From Planctomycetia bacterium (GTDB lineage Bacteria; Planctomycetota; Phycisphaerae; Phycisphaerales; SM1A02): 64,000 nt of DNA. Each line of letters begins with the position of its first letter. Position 1 is the first letter of the stretch. The notes under the pieces are model-generated. The model had not been told where the DNA came from and searched no databases. It saw only the letters and a list, made by a program, of their open reading frames with translations. The translations under genes were made by a program, and so were the position numbers. This document shows, in pieces, positions 24,785 through 33,200 of the stretch. The DNA lies in NCBI GenBank assembly GCA_005787685.1, contig SYAC01000059.1, positions 27,086-91,085 of the forward strand, read 5' to 3'.

Positions 24785-25764
24785 GCGTCAAAGATAAAAA
24801 TACATTGAAGGTATTTGCTGGAACCACTGGCCTGCATTTGGCCAATGGCATTGTCAAGTATTTGGAATTGCAACTTGGCGCCGGCGAGACCAAAGTTTTT
24901 CCAGATGGCGAATTGCTGGTCAAGTTGGATGAGGACGTGCGCGGCCGCGATTGCTTTGTGGTGCTGTCCACATGCAGTCCTGTGAACGCCAGCCTCATGG
25001 AACTGCTGATCTATATTGATTGCCTGCGCCGCGCCAGCGCCAACCGCATTACCGCGGTCATTCCCTACTTTGGCTACGCCCGCCAGGACCGCAAGGACGA
25101 GGGCCGCGTACCCATTACCGCCAAGTTGGTAGCCAATTTAATCACCACCGCGGGCGCGCACCGCGTGATGTGCATTGACTTGCACGCCGCACAAATTCAA
25201 GGGTTTTTTGATCTGCCTGTGGACCACCTCACGGCCAGTCCAGTGCTGCTGGATCACTTCCGCAAGGCGTTGCCAGGCTTCGTGAATCCAATTGTGCTGA
25301 GCCCCGATGTTGGCAACGCCAAGACCGCCAATATGTTTGCGGAGCATTTGGGAATTGACCTTGCGATTATCGAGAAGCGCCGCCAGAGCGGCAGTGAAGT
25401 CAAAGTAAAAAATGTGATTGGCGATGTGAAGGGCCGCTCGGTGATTATGTTTGACGACATGATCACCACCGCAGGCACCGTGGTGGAGGCCGCCAAGATT
25501 GCGCGCGAGCGCGGAGCAACCAGCGTTCACATTGCGTGCACGCATGCCGTCATGGTGGGACAAGCCATGGAGCGCTTGGCCGGGCCTGAAATCACCAGCA
25601 TCACCGTGACCGACACCATTCCAATCGACAATCGCTTAAACGCCATCCGCCACAAATTGCGCGTGCTCACCGTGGGCAGCATGTTGGGCGAAGCCATTCA
25701 CCGCATTCACCACAACCAAAGCGTCAGCGCGCTATTTGGAAAATCATTCGGACCAGCACGCTAA
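24781..25764 (+). CDS. prs: ribose-phosphate pyrophosphokinase
   Basis: Makes PRPP from ribose-5-phosphate and ATP for nucleotide, His and Trp synthesis. The 327 residues include VFAGTTGLHLANGI at the start, the conserved FPDGELLVKL, YFGYARQDRKDEGRVPI, CIDLHAAQIQGFFDLPVDHL, and the PRPP-binding loop VIMFDDMITTAGTVVEAA. Class I PRS family. The ATGA overlap with glmU indicates translational coupling. rplY follows after 72 bases and has its own ribosome binding site. Confidence 0.96.
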   Translation: MSVKDKNTLKVFAGTTGLHLANGIVKYLELQLGAGETKVFPDGELLVKLDEDVRGRDCFVVLSTCSPVNASLMELLIYIDCLRRASANRITAVIPYFGYARQDRKDEGRVPITAKLVANLITTAGAHRVMCIDLHAAQIQGFFDLPVDHLTASPVLLDHFRKALPGFVNPIVLSPDVGNAKTANMFAEHLGIDLAIIEKRRQSGSEVKVKNVIGDVKGRSVIMFDDMITTAGTVVEAAKIARERGATSVHIACTHAVMVGQAMERLAGPEITSITVTDTIPIDNRLNAIRHKLRVLTVGSMLGEAIHRIHHNQSVSALFGKSFGPAR

Positions 25765-25836
25765 AATTTTAGATTTCATTGACAACTTTCAACTTTCATT
25801 CATAACTTTTTCGTTCTTCAATAGGAGATTTCAACC

Positions 25837-26508
25837 ATGTCTAAGACCACCCCGACACTGCAAGCCCAACCTCGTGAAAAGCTGGGCACCCGCTACACCA
25901 AAAGACTGCGCGCCAGCGGCAAAATGCCCGCCATTTTGTATGGCCACGGCAGCCAACCCATGGCGTTGCAACTGGACGCCAAGCAAACATTGCAATCGCT
26001 GCAACAAGGCGCCCACGTGTTGAACATCGCTCTGGAAGGCGGCACCACCGAAACATGCCTAGTCAAGGATCTGCAATTTGGCTGGCTGGGCGACAATGTT
26101 ATTCACATGGATCTTGCGCGCGTGAACTTGGACGAAGTCGTCACGGTCAAAGTACGGCTGGATTACTTTGGCCATCCTGAATCCGCCAAGCGTCCCGGCG
26201 CCGTGTTAACCCACGATGTCACGGAGCTTGAAGTGAGTTGCAAGGTGCGCGATATTCCAGAGGAAATTCGCATCGACCTGACCAACATGAAGGGCGACTT
26301 GCTGACCGTTGGCGAGTACAAACTTCCAGCCGGTATCACCGCGGTCACCGATTCACATTCCGCCTACGCGCGCGTGATCATTGTGCAGGAAGAATTAAGC
26401 GCTGAAGCCGCCGCGCCAACCGCGGTCGCCGAACCAGAAGTGCTGACCGCCAAGAAGGACAAGGAAGGCGCCGAAGGCGCGCCAGCCAAGGAGGACAAGA
26501 AGGCGTAA
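25837..26508 (+). CDS. rplY: 50S ribosomal protein L25 / general stress protein Ctc
   Basis: This 223-residue Ctc-type L25 binds 5S rRNA. The N-terminal L25 domain is recognisable (QPREKLGTRYTKRLRASGKM, PAILYGHG, TCLVKDLQFGWLGDNVIHMD). It is followed by the TL5/Ctc beta domain (VRLDYFGHPESAKRPGAVLT, EIRIDLTNMKGDLLTVGEYK). The last 40 residues are a charged Lys/Glu/Ala tail (KKDKEGAEGAPAKEDKKA). AGGAG lies 7 to 11 bases ahead of the ATG. Adjacent to prs and pth as in Bacillus. Confidence 0.95.
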   Translation: MSKTTPTLQAQPREKLGTRYTKRLRASGKMPAILYGHGSQPMALQLDAKQTLQSLQQGAHVLNIALEGGTTETCLVKDLQFGWLGDNVIHMDLARVNLDEVVTVKVRLDYFGHPESAKRPGAVLTHDVTELEVSCKVRDIPEEIRIDLTNMKGDLLTVGEYKLPAGITAVTDSHSAYARVIIVQEELSAEAAAPTAVAEPEVLTAKKDKEGAEGAPAKEDKKA

Positions 26509-26523
26509 GCCTGTTGAAATTCC

Positions 26524-27123
26524 ATGCGTCTTATTGTTGGTCTTGGAAATCCTGGAGCCGAGTACACCGCCACCCGCCACAACGCGGGCTTCGATGTGCT
26601 TGATCGATTGGCAAGAAGGTTCACGAATCCGCCGGCATCGCCCGCGAAATCGCGTTTCACCGGATTGCTGCTTGAGGCCCAGATTGGAAGCGAACGTGTG
26701 CTTCTGCTGAAACCAACCACCTTCATGAATCTCAGCGGCGTGAGCGCGTTGGAGGCCATTCGCTTCCACAAACTTGACGCCACAAAAGATGTGCTGGTGA
26801 TCGCCGACGACTTTGCGCTGCCTTGCGGAGTGATCCGCTTGCGTGGCCAAGGCGGCGATGGTGGACACAATGGATTGGCCGACATCACGCGCCGACTTGG
26901 CAGCGATCATTGGTCGCGCTTGCGAGTTGGCATTGATGCGCCTGGAAAAATTTCAACCGAGAATTACGTGCTTGGACATTTCACCACGGAACAAAAGACC
27001 CGCATGGAGGCGGGACTTGACGAAGCGGCGCAGGCCGCGGCATGTTGGGCTGAGCGCGGGCTTGAGCACGCCATGAACACTTTTAACCGCCGCGGCGCTG
27101 GAGCGACCGCGGGTGAGACTTGA
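26524..27123 (+). CDS. pth: peptidyl-tRNA hydrolase
   Basis: Recycles peptidyl-tRNA released from stalled ribosomes. The 199 residues begin with LIVGLGNPGAEYTATRHNAGF, which contains the catalytic His20 and Asn. KPTTFMNLSGVSALEAI, VIADDFALPCGVIRLRGQGG (Asp) and GGHNGLADI follow the Pth family exactly. The gene starts 15 bases after rplY, so they are likely one transcript. ATG start, weak ribosome binding site. Confidence 0.95.
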   Translation: MRLIVGLGNPGAEYTATRHNAGFDVLDRLARRFTNPPASPAKSRFTGLLLEAQIGSERVLLLKPTTFMNLSGVSALEAIRFHKLDATKDVLVIADDFALPCGVIRLRGQGGDGGHNGLADITRRLGSDHWSRLRVGIDAPGKISTENYVLGHFTTEQKTRMEAGLDEAAQAAACWAERGLEHAMNTFNRRGAGATAGET

Positions 27124-27204
27124 CATCACTCCGCTGAAGTACGTTCTGAAGCGGAATCAAATTTTGGATTCACATTCACCACACATCTTCGAAAGGACAC
27201 TGAT

Positions 27205-27648
27205 ATGGACGCAACACTGACAGCCGAACGAACCCGACCCTACGAGGGCATGTTTCTCTTTCCACAATCCGCCAGTTCCGATTTGCAAGGCTCCACCGAT
27301 CTGGTCAAGGAAATCTTGAACCGCAACGGCGCGGAAATTCTTTCCATCGCAAAGTGGGACGAGCGCAAATTGGCCTACGACATCGCGGGCAACAAGCGCG
27401 GTTTGTACATCTTGGCGTTTTTTCGCACCGTCAGCGACCGTCTGGCCGCCATTGAGCGCGATTGCAACCTGAACGAAAAGTTGCTGCGAAGCATGGTTAT
27501 TCGCGCGGATCATTTGACTGAGGAGCAACTCATGAACGCTGAATCCATGCAAAAAACCATGGATGAAAGCCGTTTGCGAGCCATGCCCGCCGATGAGGGT
27601 GGTCCAACCGACCGCGATATGGATCGCGATATGAATCGCGACGACTAA
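27205..27648 (+). CDS. rpsF: 30S ribosomal protein S6
   Basis: The 147-residue protein has the S6 ferredoxin-like fold: RPYEGMFLFPQSASSDLQG, EILSIAKWDERKLAYDIAGN, KRGLYILAFFRTVSDRLAAI and LLRSMVIRAD. AAAGGA stands 8 bases before the ATG. S6 normally binds S18 in the 30S platform. The tail ends in a short repeat DRDMDRDMNRDD, encoded by a 12-base unit around CGCGATATG. A strong terminator follows at 27703, so rpsF is separated from ssb here. Confidence 0.94.
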   Translation: MDATLTAERTRPYEGMFLFPQSASSDLQGSTDLVKEILNRNGAEILSIAKWDERKLAYDIAGNKRGLYILAFFRTVSDRLAAIERDCNLNEKLLRSMVIRADHLTEEQLMNAESMQKTMDESRLRAMPADEGGPTDRDMDRDMNRDD

Positions 27649-27702
27649 GCCCATGGACGACTCGGCGATGGCGCTTGGTTGACCCGGTTCCTTGTGCACA
27701 TT

Positions 27703-27738
27703 CGGGCCACCCATTTTGGGTGGCTCGATTTATTTTTC
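27703..27738 (+). terminator. intrinsic terminator after rpsF
   Basis: CGGGCCACCC-ATTTT-GGGTGGCTCG forms a 10-bp stem with one G-U pair, followed by ATTTATTTTT. It separates rpsF from ssb. Confidence 0.85.
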
Positions 27739-27816
27739 AAGAACTTCCGCCACAAATGCAAATGTTGCAATGGCGCCGTTATAGAATGATCGCACGCAAC
27801 AAGGAGGCGTAATGAC

Positions 27817-28266
27817 ATGGCAAATTTCAATAAAGTAATGTTGATGGGCAATCTCACTCGCGATATCGAGCTCAAGGTCTTGCCGCAAGGCAATCAGACC
27901 GTGGGAAATTTCGCAATTGCCATGAACCGCAAGTTCAAGTCGGCTTCAGGCGAGGAGCGCGAAGAAACTACTTTTGTGGATTGCGAAGTTTGGGGTCGCA
28001 CCGCAGAGGTCATGAAACAATATCTTTCCAAGGGTCGCCCAGTCTTCATTGAAGGCCGACTCAAGCTTGACCAATGGGAAGACAAGGAAGGCAAGAAGCA
28101 GTCCAAACTTCGCGTGGTCGTAGAAAATTTCCAATTCATTGGCGCGCCGGCTGGCGCTGGTGGCGGCAATGGTGGCGGCAATGGTGGCGGCGGTTACAGC
28201 AAGGGCGCAAATCACTCGCCAAGCGAAAGCCATAGCACAGTTCCAGACACCGACATTCCATTCTAA
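27817..28266 (+). CDS. ssb: single-stranded DNA-binding protein
   Basis: The 149-residue SSB has the OB fold: MANFNKVMLMGNLTRDIELK, QTVGNFAIAMNRKFKS, TTFVDCEVWGRTAEVMKQYL, KGRPVFIEGRLKLDQWED and KLRVVVENFQFIG. It continues with a glycine-rich linker (GAGGGNGGGNGGGGYSKG) and ends in the acidic tip PDTDIPF that recruits partner proteins. AAGGAGG lies 9 bases ahead of the ATG, the best ribosome binding site in the window. It protects single-stranded DNA in replication and repair. Confidence 0.96.
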   Translation: MANFNKVMLMGNLTRDIELKVLPQGNQTVGNFAIAMNRKFKSASGEEREETTFVDCEVWGRTAEVMKQYLSKGRPVFIEGRLKLDQWEDKEGKKQSKLRVVVENFQFIGAPAGAGGGNGGGNGGGGYSKGANHSPSESHSTVPDTDIPF

Positions 28267-28654
28267 GTTTTTCTGCACTTCATCTCGCCGCTGTCCATCA
28301 TCGCTCTCGACGTGCCGTTTTTGCATGACCTCGTTGCCGAAACCGTATGCAAGTGCTGACCCCACTTTCGCTCATGGCTTACACAAAGAGCGTGCATGCT
28401 TGGCATGTTGGCGATGATGTGCAAGGGCAACCTCAATTGGGGGGGGCGCTAGGGCGCTCTGTTTTTTCAATGGGGCCAACACCGCGCCTGTGGGTTCAAT
28501 GCGTGGGAACTTGATTGCTCCTGGGTTGATGCATGGGATTTATGCATGGGCTTATCAATGCGACTAACTATGGTGTTCGCCATGAATTCGCAGCGATGTA
28601 GCCCATTGGCACTGCACAGGCGGCGCTTTCAAAAACAAGAGTTCAACTGTTGAC
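28267..28654. other. gap between ssb and the rplI terminator, no gene seen
   Basis: In many bacteria rpsR (S18) lies between ssb and rplI. No S18-like frame is present here on either strand. The stretch holds a G-run with a weak GCGC hairpin followed by TTTTTT (28440-28468), which may end the ssb message, and two copies of TGCATGGG. I see no tmRNA, SRP RNA or RNase P signature. Confidence 0.5.
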
Positions 28655-28679
28655 CCCCTTGTAAATCAAGGGGTTTTTT
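28655..28679 (+). terminator. intrinsic terminator upstream of rplI
   Basis: CCCCTTG-TAAAT-CAAGGGG is a perfect 7-bp hairpin followed by TTTTTT. It lies about 100 bases ahead of rplI, so it either ends an upstream transcript or acts in the rplI leader. Confidence 0.8.
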
Positions 28680-28702
28680 GGCATACTCAGGGGCTCGCCG
28701 CA

Positions 28703-28779
28703 GCCAAGCTTCCGCGTGGAAGTTGGCACAAGTTGGGTGTCGCGGCCACCCTCACTCCCCAAAGGGGAAGGACAGCGTC
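28703..28779 (+). promoter_or_regulatory. structured rplI leader
   Basis: Three hairpins stand in series before the L9 start: GCCAA(G)CTTCC-GCGT-GGAAGTTGGC (10 bp with one bulged G, 28703-28727), GGGTG-(7)-CACCC (28735-28751), and TCCCC-AAA-GGGGA (28756-28768). The last one buries part of the Shine-Dalgarno sequence GGGGAAGGA. This layout would suit translational control. Confidence 0.45.
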
Positions 28780-29520
28780 ATGGCAAAGCGAAATGTTGAG
28801 TTGCTTCTAAATATCTCCGTTGAAAATCTGGGTCTGGTTGGCGATGTAGTCAAGGTCAAGCCTGGACATGCGCGCAATTATTTGCTGCCACACGGCCTTG
28901 CTGAATATCCAACCGCAGAAAAAATTGAGTCGCTCAAGGAAGCCCGCGCAGTCGCCGCGGCCGCCATGCAGAAGCGTCAAGAGGGCCGCGCCAAGTTGAT
29001 TGAGCGCCTGAGCGATGTCACCATTAAACTTATTCGCAGCGTGAACGATCAAGGGGCCCTGTATGGTGCGGTCACCCACCGCGACATCTTTGACCAATTG
29101 CACTTGGATGGTTTCCCTGTGGAAATGCAAGCCGTGCGTTTGGCGAACACGGTTCGTCGAATTGGTTCCTACACCTGCGCCATCGTGTTTGACCGCGAAC
29201 TGCGCACGGAAATCAATGTAGAAGTTCTTCCAGATCGCACACTTGAGCTCTTCCAACAAACCGTTGACGCCGAGCGCGCCGCCGATAATGAGGATGAAGC
29301 TCAAGACACCGACACCTTCGTAGCCCAAGAAGAATCCGAAGAAGGCGACGATTCACAAGGCATTGGCAAGAAGGGCAAGAAAGACAAGAAGGGCAAGAAG
29401 TCATCCGATAAGTCGGATCAGGAAGCCGCCCCCAAGGGCGAGAAGGCTGACAAAGCTGACAAAACTGAGAAGCCTGGAAAGTCCGACAAAGGCAAGAAGT
29501 CCAAGAAAGACAAGGACTAA
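28780..29520 (+). CDS. rplI: 50S ribosomal protein L9 with long charged tail
   Basis: The product is 246 residues, about 100 longer than a usual L9. The N-terminal L9 domain (VELLLNISVENLGLVGDVVK, VKPGHARNYLLPHGLAEYPT) and the C-terminal domain (GALYGAVTHRDIFDQL, IGSYTCAIVFDRELRTEI) are complete by about residue 150. The rest is an acidic stretch (DNEDEAQDTDTF) followed by Lys/Asp repeats such as KKGKKDKKGKKSSDK. ATG at 28780 is chosen because GGAAGGA lies 7 bases upstream. An in-frame extension to 28678 lies in the hairpin leader. L9 stabilises the L1 stalk base of the 50S subunit; the role of the tail is unknown. Confidence 0.93.
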   Translation: MAKRNVELLLNISVENLGLVGDVVKVKPGHARNYLLPHGLAEYPTAEKIESLKEARAVAAAAMQKRQEGRAKLIERLSDVTIKLIRSVNDQGALYGAVTHRDIFDQLHLDGFPVEMQAVRLANTVRRIGSYTCAIVFDRELRTEINVEVLPDRTLELFQQTVDAERAADNEDEAQDTDTFVAQEESEEGDDSQGIGKKGKKDKKGKKSSDKSDQEAAPKGEKADKADKTEKPGKSDKGKKSKKDKD

Positions 29521-29811
29521 GACACTCTCCGCTGCATGAACTGTGTCGAGTCGCTTTGGGGGGCAACCTGTTCTATCGCCCTGCGTCCACCCGGTCCCAC
29601 CCACACGCAAAGTCTGCTTCAACAGCGTGCATTGGTTAGAAACTTTCGCACACCCACCATTCGCCGCGCCACTTTTTACCCCAGGGATCGCGTCCCTGCC
29701 CCGCGGCTTCGCTCTATGACAAATTTGAAATAATTCGGTTTGCGCGCACAATGTGGTCGCAAAAAAACCTAGTTAAAGTTACGCTGAAATCTCCTCGTGA
29801 GGTCCAGCAAA

Positions 29812-30246
29812 ATGTCCGAAATAGAAAGTTTAGTTGAAGAGGTGATTGAACCGATGGATATTTCTTTCGAGGATCAATCTATGACGCTTCTATCATCCCG
29901 CCGCGAAATTCTTCCTGAAACCCGTCGCAGTCAAACCCACAAGTTCTGCATCGCGGGACATGAGGGCTACCTCACGGTTGGTCTTTTTCAAGATGGGCGC
30001 CCCGGCGAAATTTTTATCAAGATGAGCAAGGAAGGCTCCACGCTTTCTGGACTCATTCAAGGTTTTTGTCGCGCATTTAGTTTGGCGCTGCAACATGGCC
30101 TGAGTACGCACGACGCGGTCGATCGATTCCGCGGCATGCGCTTTGAACCCATGGGAATTACGGGCAATCCAGAAATTCCAGAGGCTTCAAGTATTCTTGA
30201 TTATGTCGCGCGCTTTCTGCAAATCCACTACGTGGAACGCCGCTAA
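29812..30246 (+). CDS. stand-alone TSCPD protein, NrdJb-like ribonucleotide reductase C-terminal part
   Basis: The 144-residue protein matches the C-terminal TSCPD region of adenosylcobalamin-dependent ribonucleotide reductase. RREILPETRRSQTHKFCIAG, HEGYLTVGLFQDGRPGEIFI, KMSKEGSTLSGLIQGF and SSILDYVARFLQIHY are the family blocks. In Pseudomonas aeruginosa the class II enzyme is split into NrdJa and NrdJb, and this corresponds to NrdJb. No NrdJa or other reductase gene is nearby, so it either works with a reductase encoded elsewhere or acts as a regulator. ATG at 29812. The 291 bases before it (29521-29811) show no gene. Confidence 0.8.
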   Translation: MSEIESLVEEVIEPMDISFEDQSMTLLSSRREILPETRRSQTHKFCIAGHEGYLTVGLFQDGRPGEIFIKMSKEGSTLSGLIQGFCRAFSLALQHGLSTHDAVDRFRGMRFEPMGITGNPEIPEASSILDYVARFLQIHYVERR

Positions 30247-30281
30247 GCCCATCATTGACGCGCACCGAACCGCACCAAGCG

Positions 30282-33200
30282 TTATGGGGAACTGGTCGGC
30301 ACCGCTGGCAGCGACCTTTCCAATTGTGTCAGCAGCAATTTCAGCATGCGTTGTGGATCGCTTAAGGATTGACCGGGTCGCACATAAATATCAATCAAAC
30401 CGTCGGCATCAACCTTGCCAACCACGCGAACTGTGACTTGCGTCTTGGCGAATGCGCGTTGCAGCAGAAGTGGATGCGTGGCGCGGAAAATGTAATCCAA
30501 GTCGCGCCGCACCAAAGAGCGCGCGCCCGAAGCCGCCAAAAGTACGCGTAATTGCGCCAAATCCACCAACATCTGCATGGTCGCGGGAAGTTTGCCATAC
30601 GCATTTTCAATATCGCCTATGGCGCGGCGCAACACATCAATGGTGTCCGCGCTGGACAAGCGCCTATAGGCCTCCAACCTCCTGCGCTCACTGGCGATGA
30701 ATCCGCGGGGAATGGCGCCCGCCAATCCAATATCTAGCACATTGTCGGCGGATCGAATTTTCTTGCGCGCCGTCAAGCCATCCACCGCATCCTCCAACAG
30801 TTGGCAATACATTTCATAGCCCACCGCCGCAATGTGTCCGCTTTGCTGCGCCCCCAATAAATTGCCGGCGCCTCGAATCTCCAAGTCGCGCATGGCAATT
30901 CGAAATCCCGCGCCCAGCATGCTGTAGTCCTCTATGGCGCGCAAGCGACGACGCGCGTCATCCGTCAGCGGCCTTCCCTCTGGCAGAAATAAATAGCAAT
31001 AGGCGCGGTGGTTTGAACGGCCCACACGGCCGCGCAATTGATGCAAGTCCGACAAGCCATGCAAATCGGCCAGATCAATGAACATGGTGTTGGCGCGCGG
31101 ATTGTCAATTCCACTTTCAATGATCGATGTGCTCACCAACACATCGCATTCATGGCGCATGAAACGCAACATGACTTGTTCGAGTTGCTCGGTGGGCATT
31201 TGACCATGGCCAATTTCAATGCGCGCCTGCGGCACAAGCGCCTTGATGCGCTCGGCGGCTCGCTCCAGACCATGAATGCGATTGTGTACATAATAAATCT
31301 GACCATCGCGCGCCAGTTCGCGATGAATGGCCTGCTGCAAACGCGAGGACGACATGGCCAGCACTTCCGTGACAATGGCGCGCCGATCCGCCGGTGGCGT
31401 TGTCAAACTCGAAATGTCGCGCAAGCCCAATAGCGACATGTGCAAAGTGCGCGGAATGGGCGTGGCGCTGAGCGTCAACACATCGGCCGTGGCGCGAAAT
31501 GAAAGCAAGCGCTGCTTGTGCTCCACGCCAAATCGTTGCTCCTCATCCACCACCACCAATCCAAGATTTGCAAAGTGGATGTCCTTGGACAACAAGCGAT
31601 GCGTGCCAATCACCAAGTCGATGCGCCCCGCTTGCAGATCCTGCAAGATTCTCTTTTGCTGCTCGTCGCTTTTAAAGCGGCTCAAACTTTCAATTCGAAA
31701 TGGGTAGGCGCGAAATCGATCACGGAATGTCCGCTCATGTTGCTCCGCCAATAGCGTGGTGGGAACCAACACCGCGACTTGCCGTCCGGACTCCACGCAC
31801 TTGAAGGCGGCGCGAATGGCCACCTCGGTTTTCCCAAAACCAACATCGCCGCAGATCAATCGATCCATGGGCTTGGATGTTTCCATGTCGCGCTTGGTAG
31901 CCGCGATGGCCGTCAATTGATCTGCGGTCTCCTCCCACGGAAAGGCGCTTTCAAATTCATGTTGCCACGCGGTGTCCGCTGGAAACGCAACGCCATGCGT
32001 GGCGGCGCGCACCGCTTGCACGCGCAACATTTCGCTCGCCAGGTCGCGTACCGCCTCAGAAACGCGTTCTTTCTGCGCTTTCCAGCGTTTTGCGCCCACC
32101 TGGCTCAGCGTTGGCTTGGACGCGCCTGCTCCAACATATTTCTGGACCAAGTCCACGCGCAGCGCTGGAACATGCAACTTTGTGCCGCCCTCAAATTGCA
32201 GCGTGAGATATTCCATCTCCGGATGCGCCGCATTTTGCAGCAAGGTATTGGCGCCCTGACCACGGTCACTTGCGTCCTCGCTACTCGCGCCACTTCGATC
32301 AAGCGCCGCGCGCGTCACCAGTCCAACATATTGCGCCACGCCATGATCGCGGTGGGTGACATAATCGCCCTTCTCGAAATGCAAGAACGCGTCGCGCGCG
32401 CGCGGACCAGCGGCGGTGGCGGCCGAACCTCCGCGGCGACGCACGCCAAATCGACCAAGCAACTCATGCTCTGGAATAAGCATGAGCGGCTTGCGGCCAT
32501 CTTGCTCCCAGCGAAATCCCCGATGCAAATGCTGACGGACCACTTGCACGCCCGCGTTTGGCGCGTGGCGCTGCACCAATTCTTTGGTGCGCGAAAGGTC
32601 GCCGTCGGTGGAGCAAAATACAATCACCTGCGCATCCTGGGAGAATTCAACAAGCGCTTGAAATGCTTTCGCGGTGTCGTGTTCGGTTAAATTCAGCGAG
32701 CGCACGGGCACCTCCAACGAGGCTGGTTCTTTGGTGCTTGAAAATTGATTGAATGCCAGCGTGGCCCCAGCGCGGTCCATGAATCCTTTCACCGTGTCGT
32801 TGGGGGCGATCACGCCCTTGGAATCATCAATGCGCTCCCAATATCCACGCGCCTGCTCCATGACTTCGCCCAATTCAGCGAACACAAAGAGCGCCTCGGG
32901 CGGCAATATCTGCGCCAACTCCATGTCGTGGTTGTCCGTGGCCAATTGTTTTTCATCGCATGAAAGCACATCCACGCTTTCAATTCGCCGATCGTTGGCC
33001 TGGGTCGCCGCATCCATTTCATGCATCTGCTCAATGTCATCGCCAAAAAAATCCAAACGCACCGCCACGCTGGCGCAGGCTGGATAGATGTCGAATACGC
33101 CGCCACGCACCGAGAACTCCCCTGGATTTTCGACCGCTTCCATGCGTTGATAGCCGCGCGCGGTCAACCAGGTCGCCAATTCCGCAGGCGCCACGCGCGC

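Noticed and set aside
28267..28654. Remnant of rpsR between ssb and rplI
   Set aside because: No S18 motif could be read in any frame, so nothing supports a pseudogene.
31779..32690. 303-codon plus-strand frame inside mfd
   Set aside because: It lies wholly antisense to a well-conserved gene, has a Arg/His/Gln-rich composition typical of a shadow frame, and matches no family.
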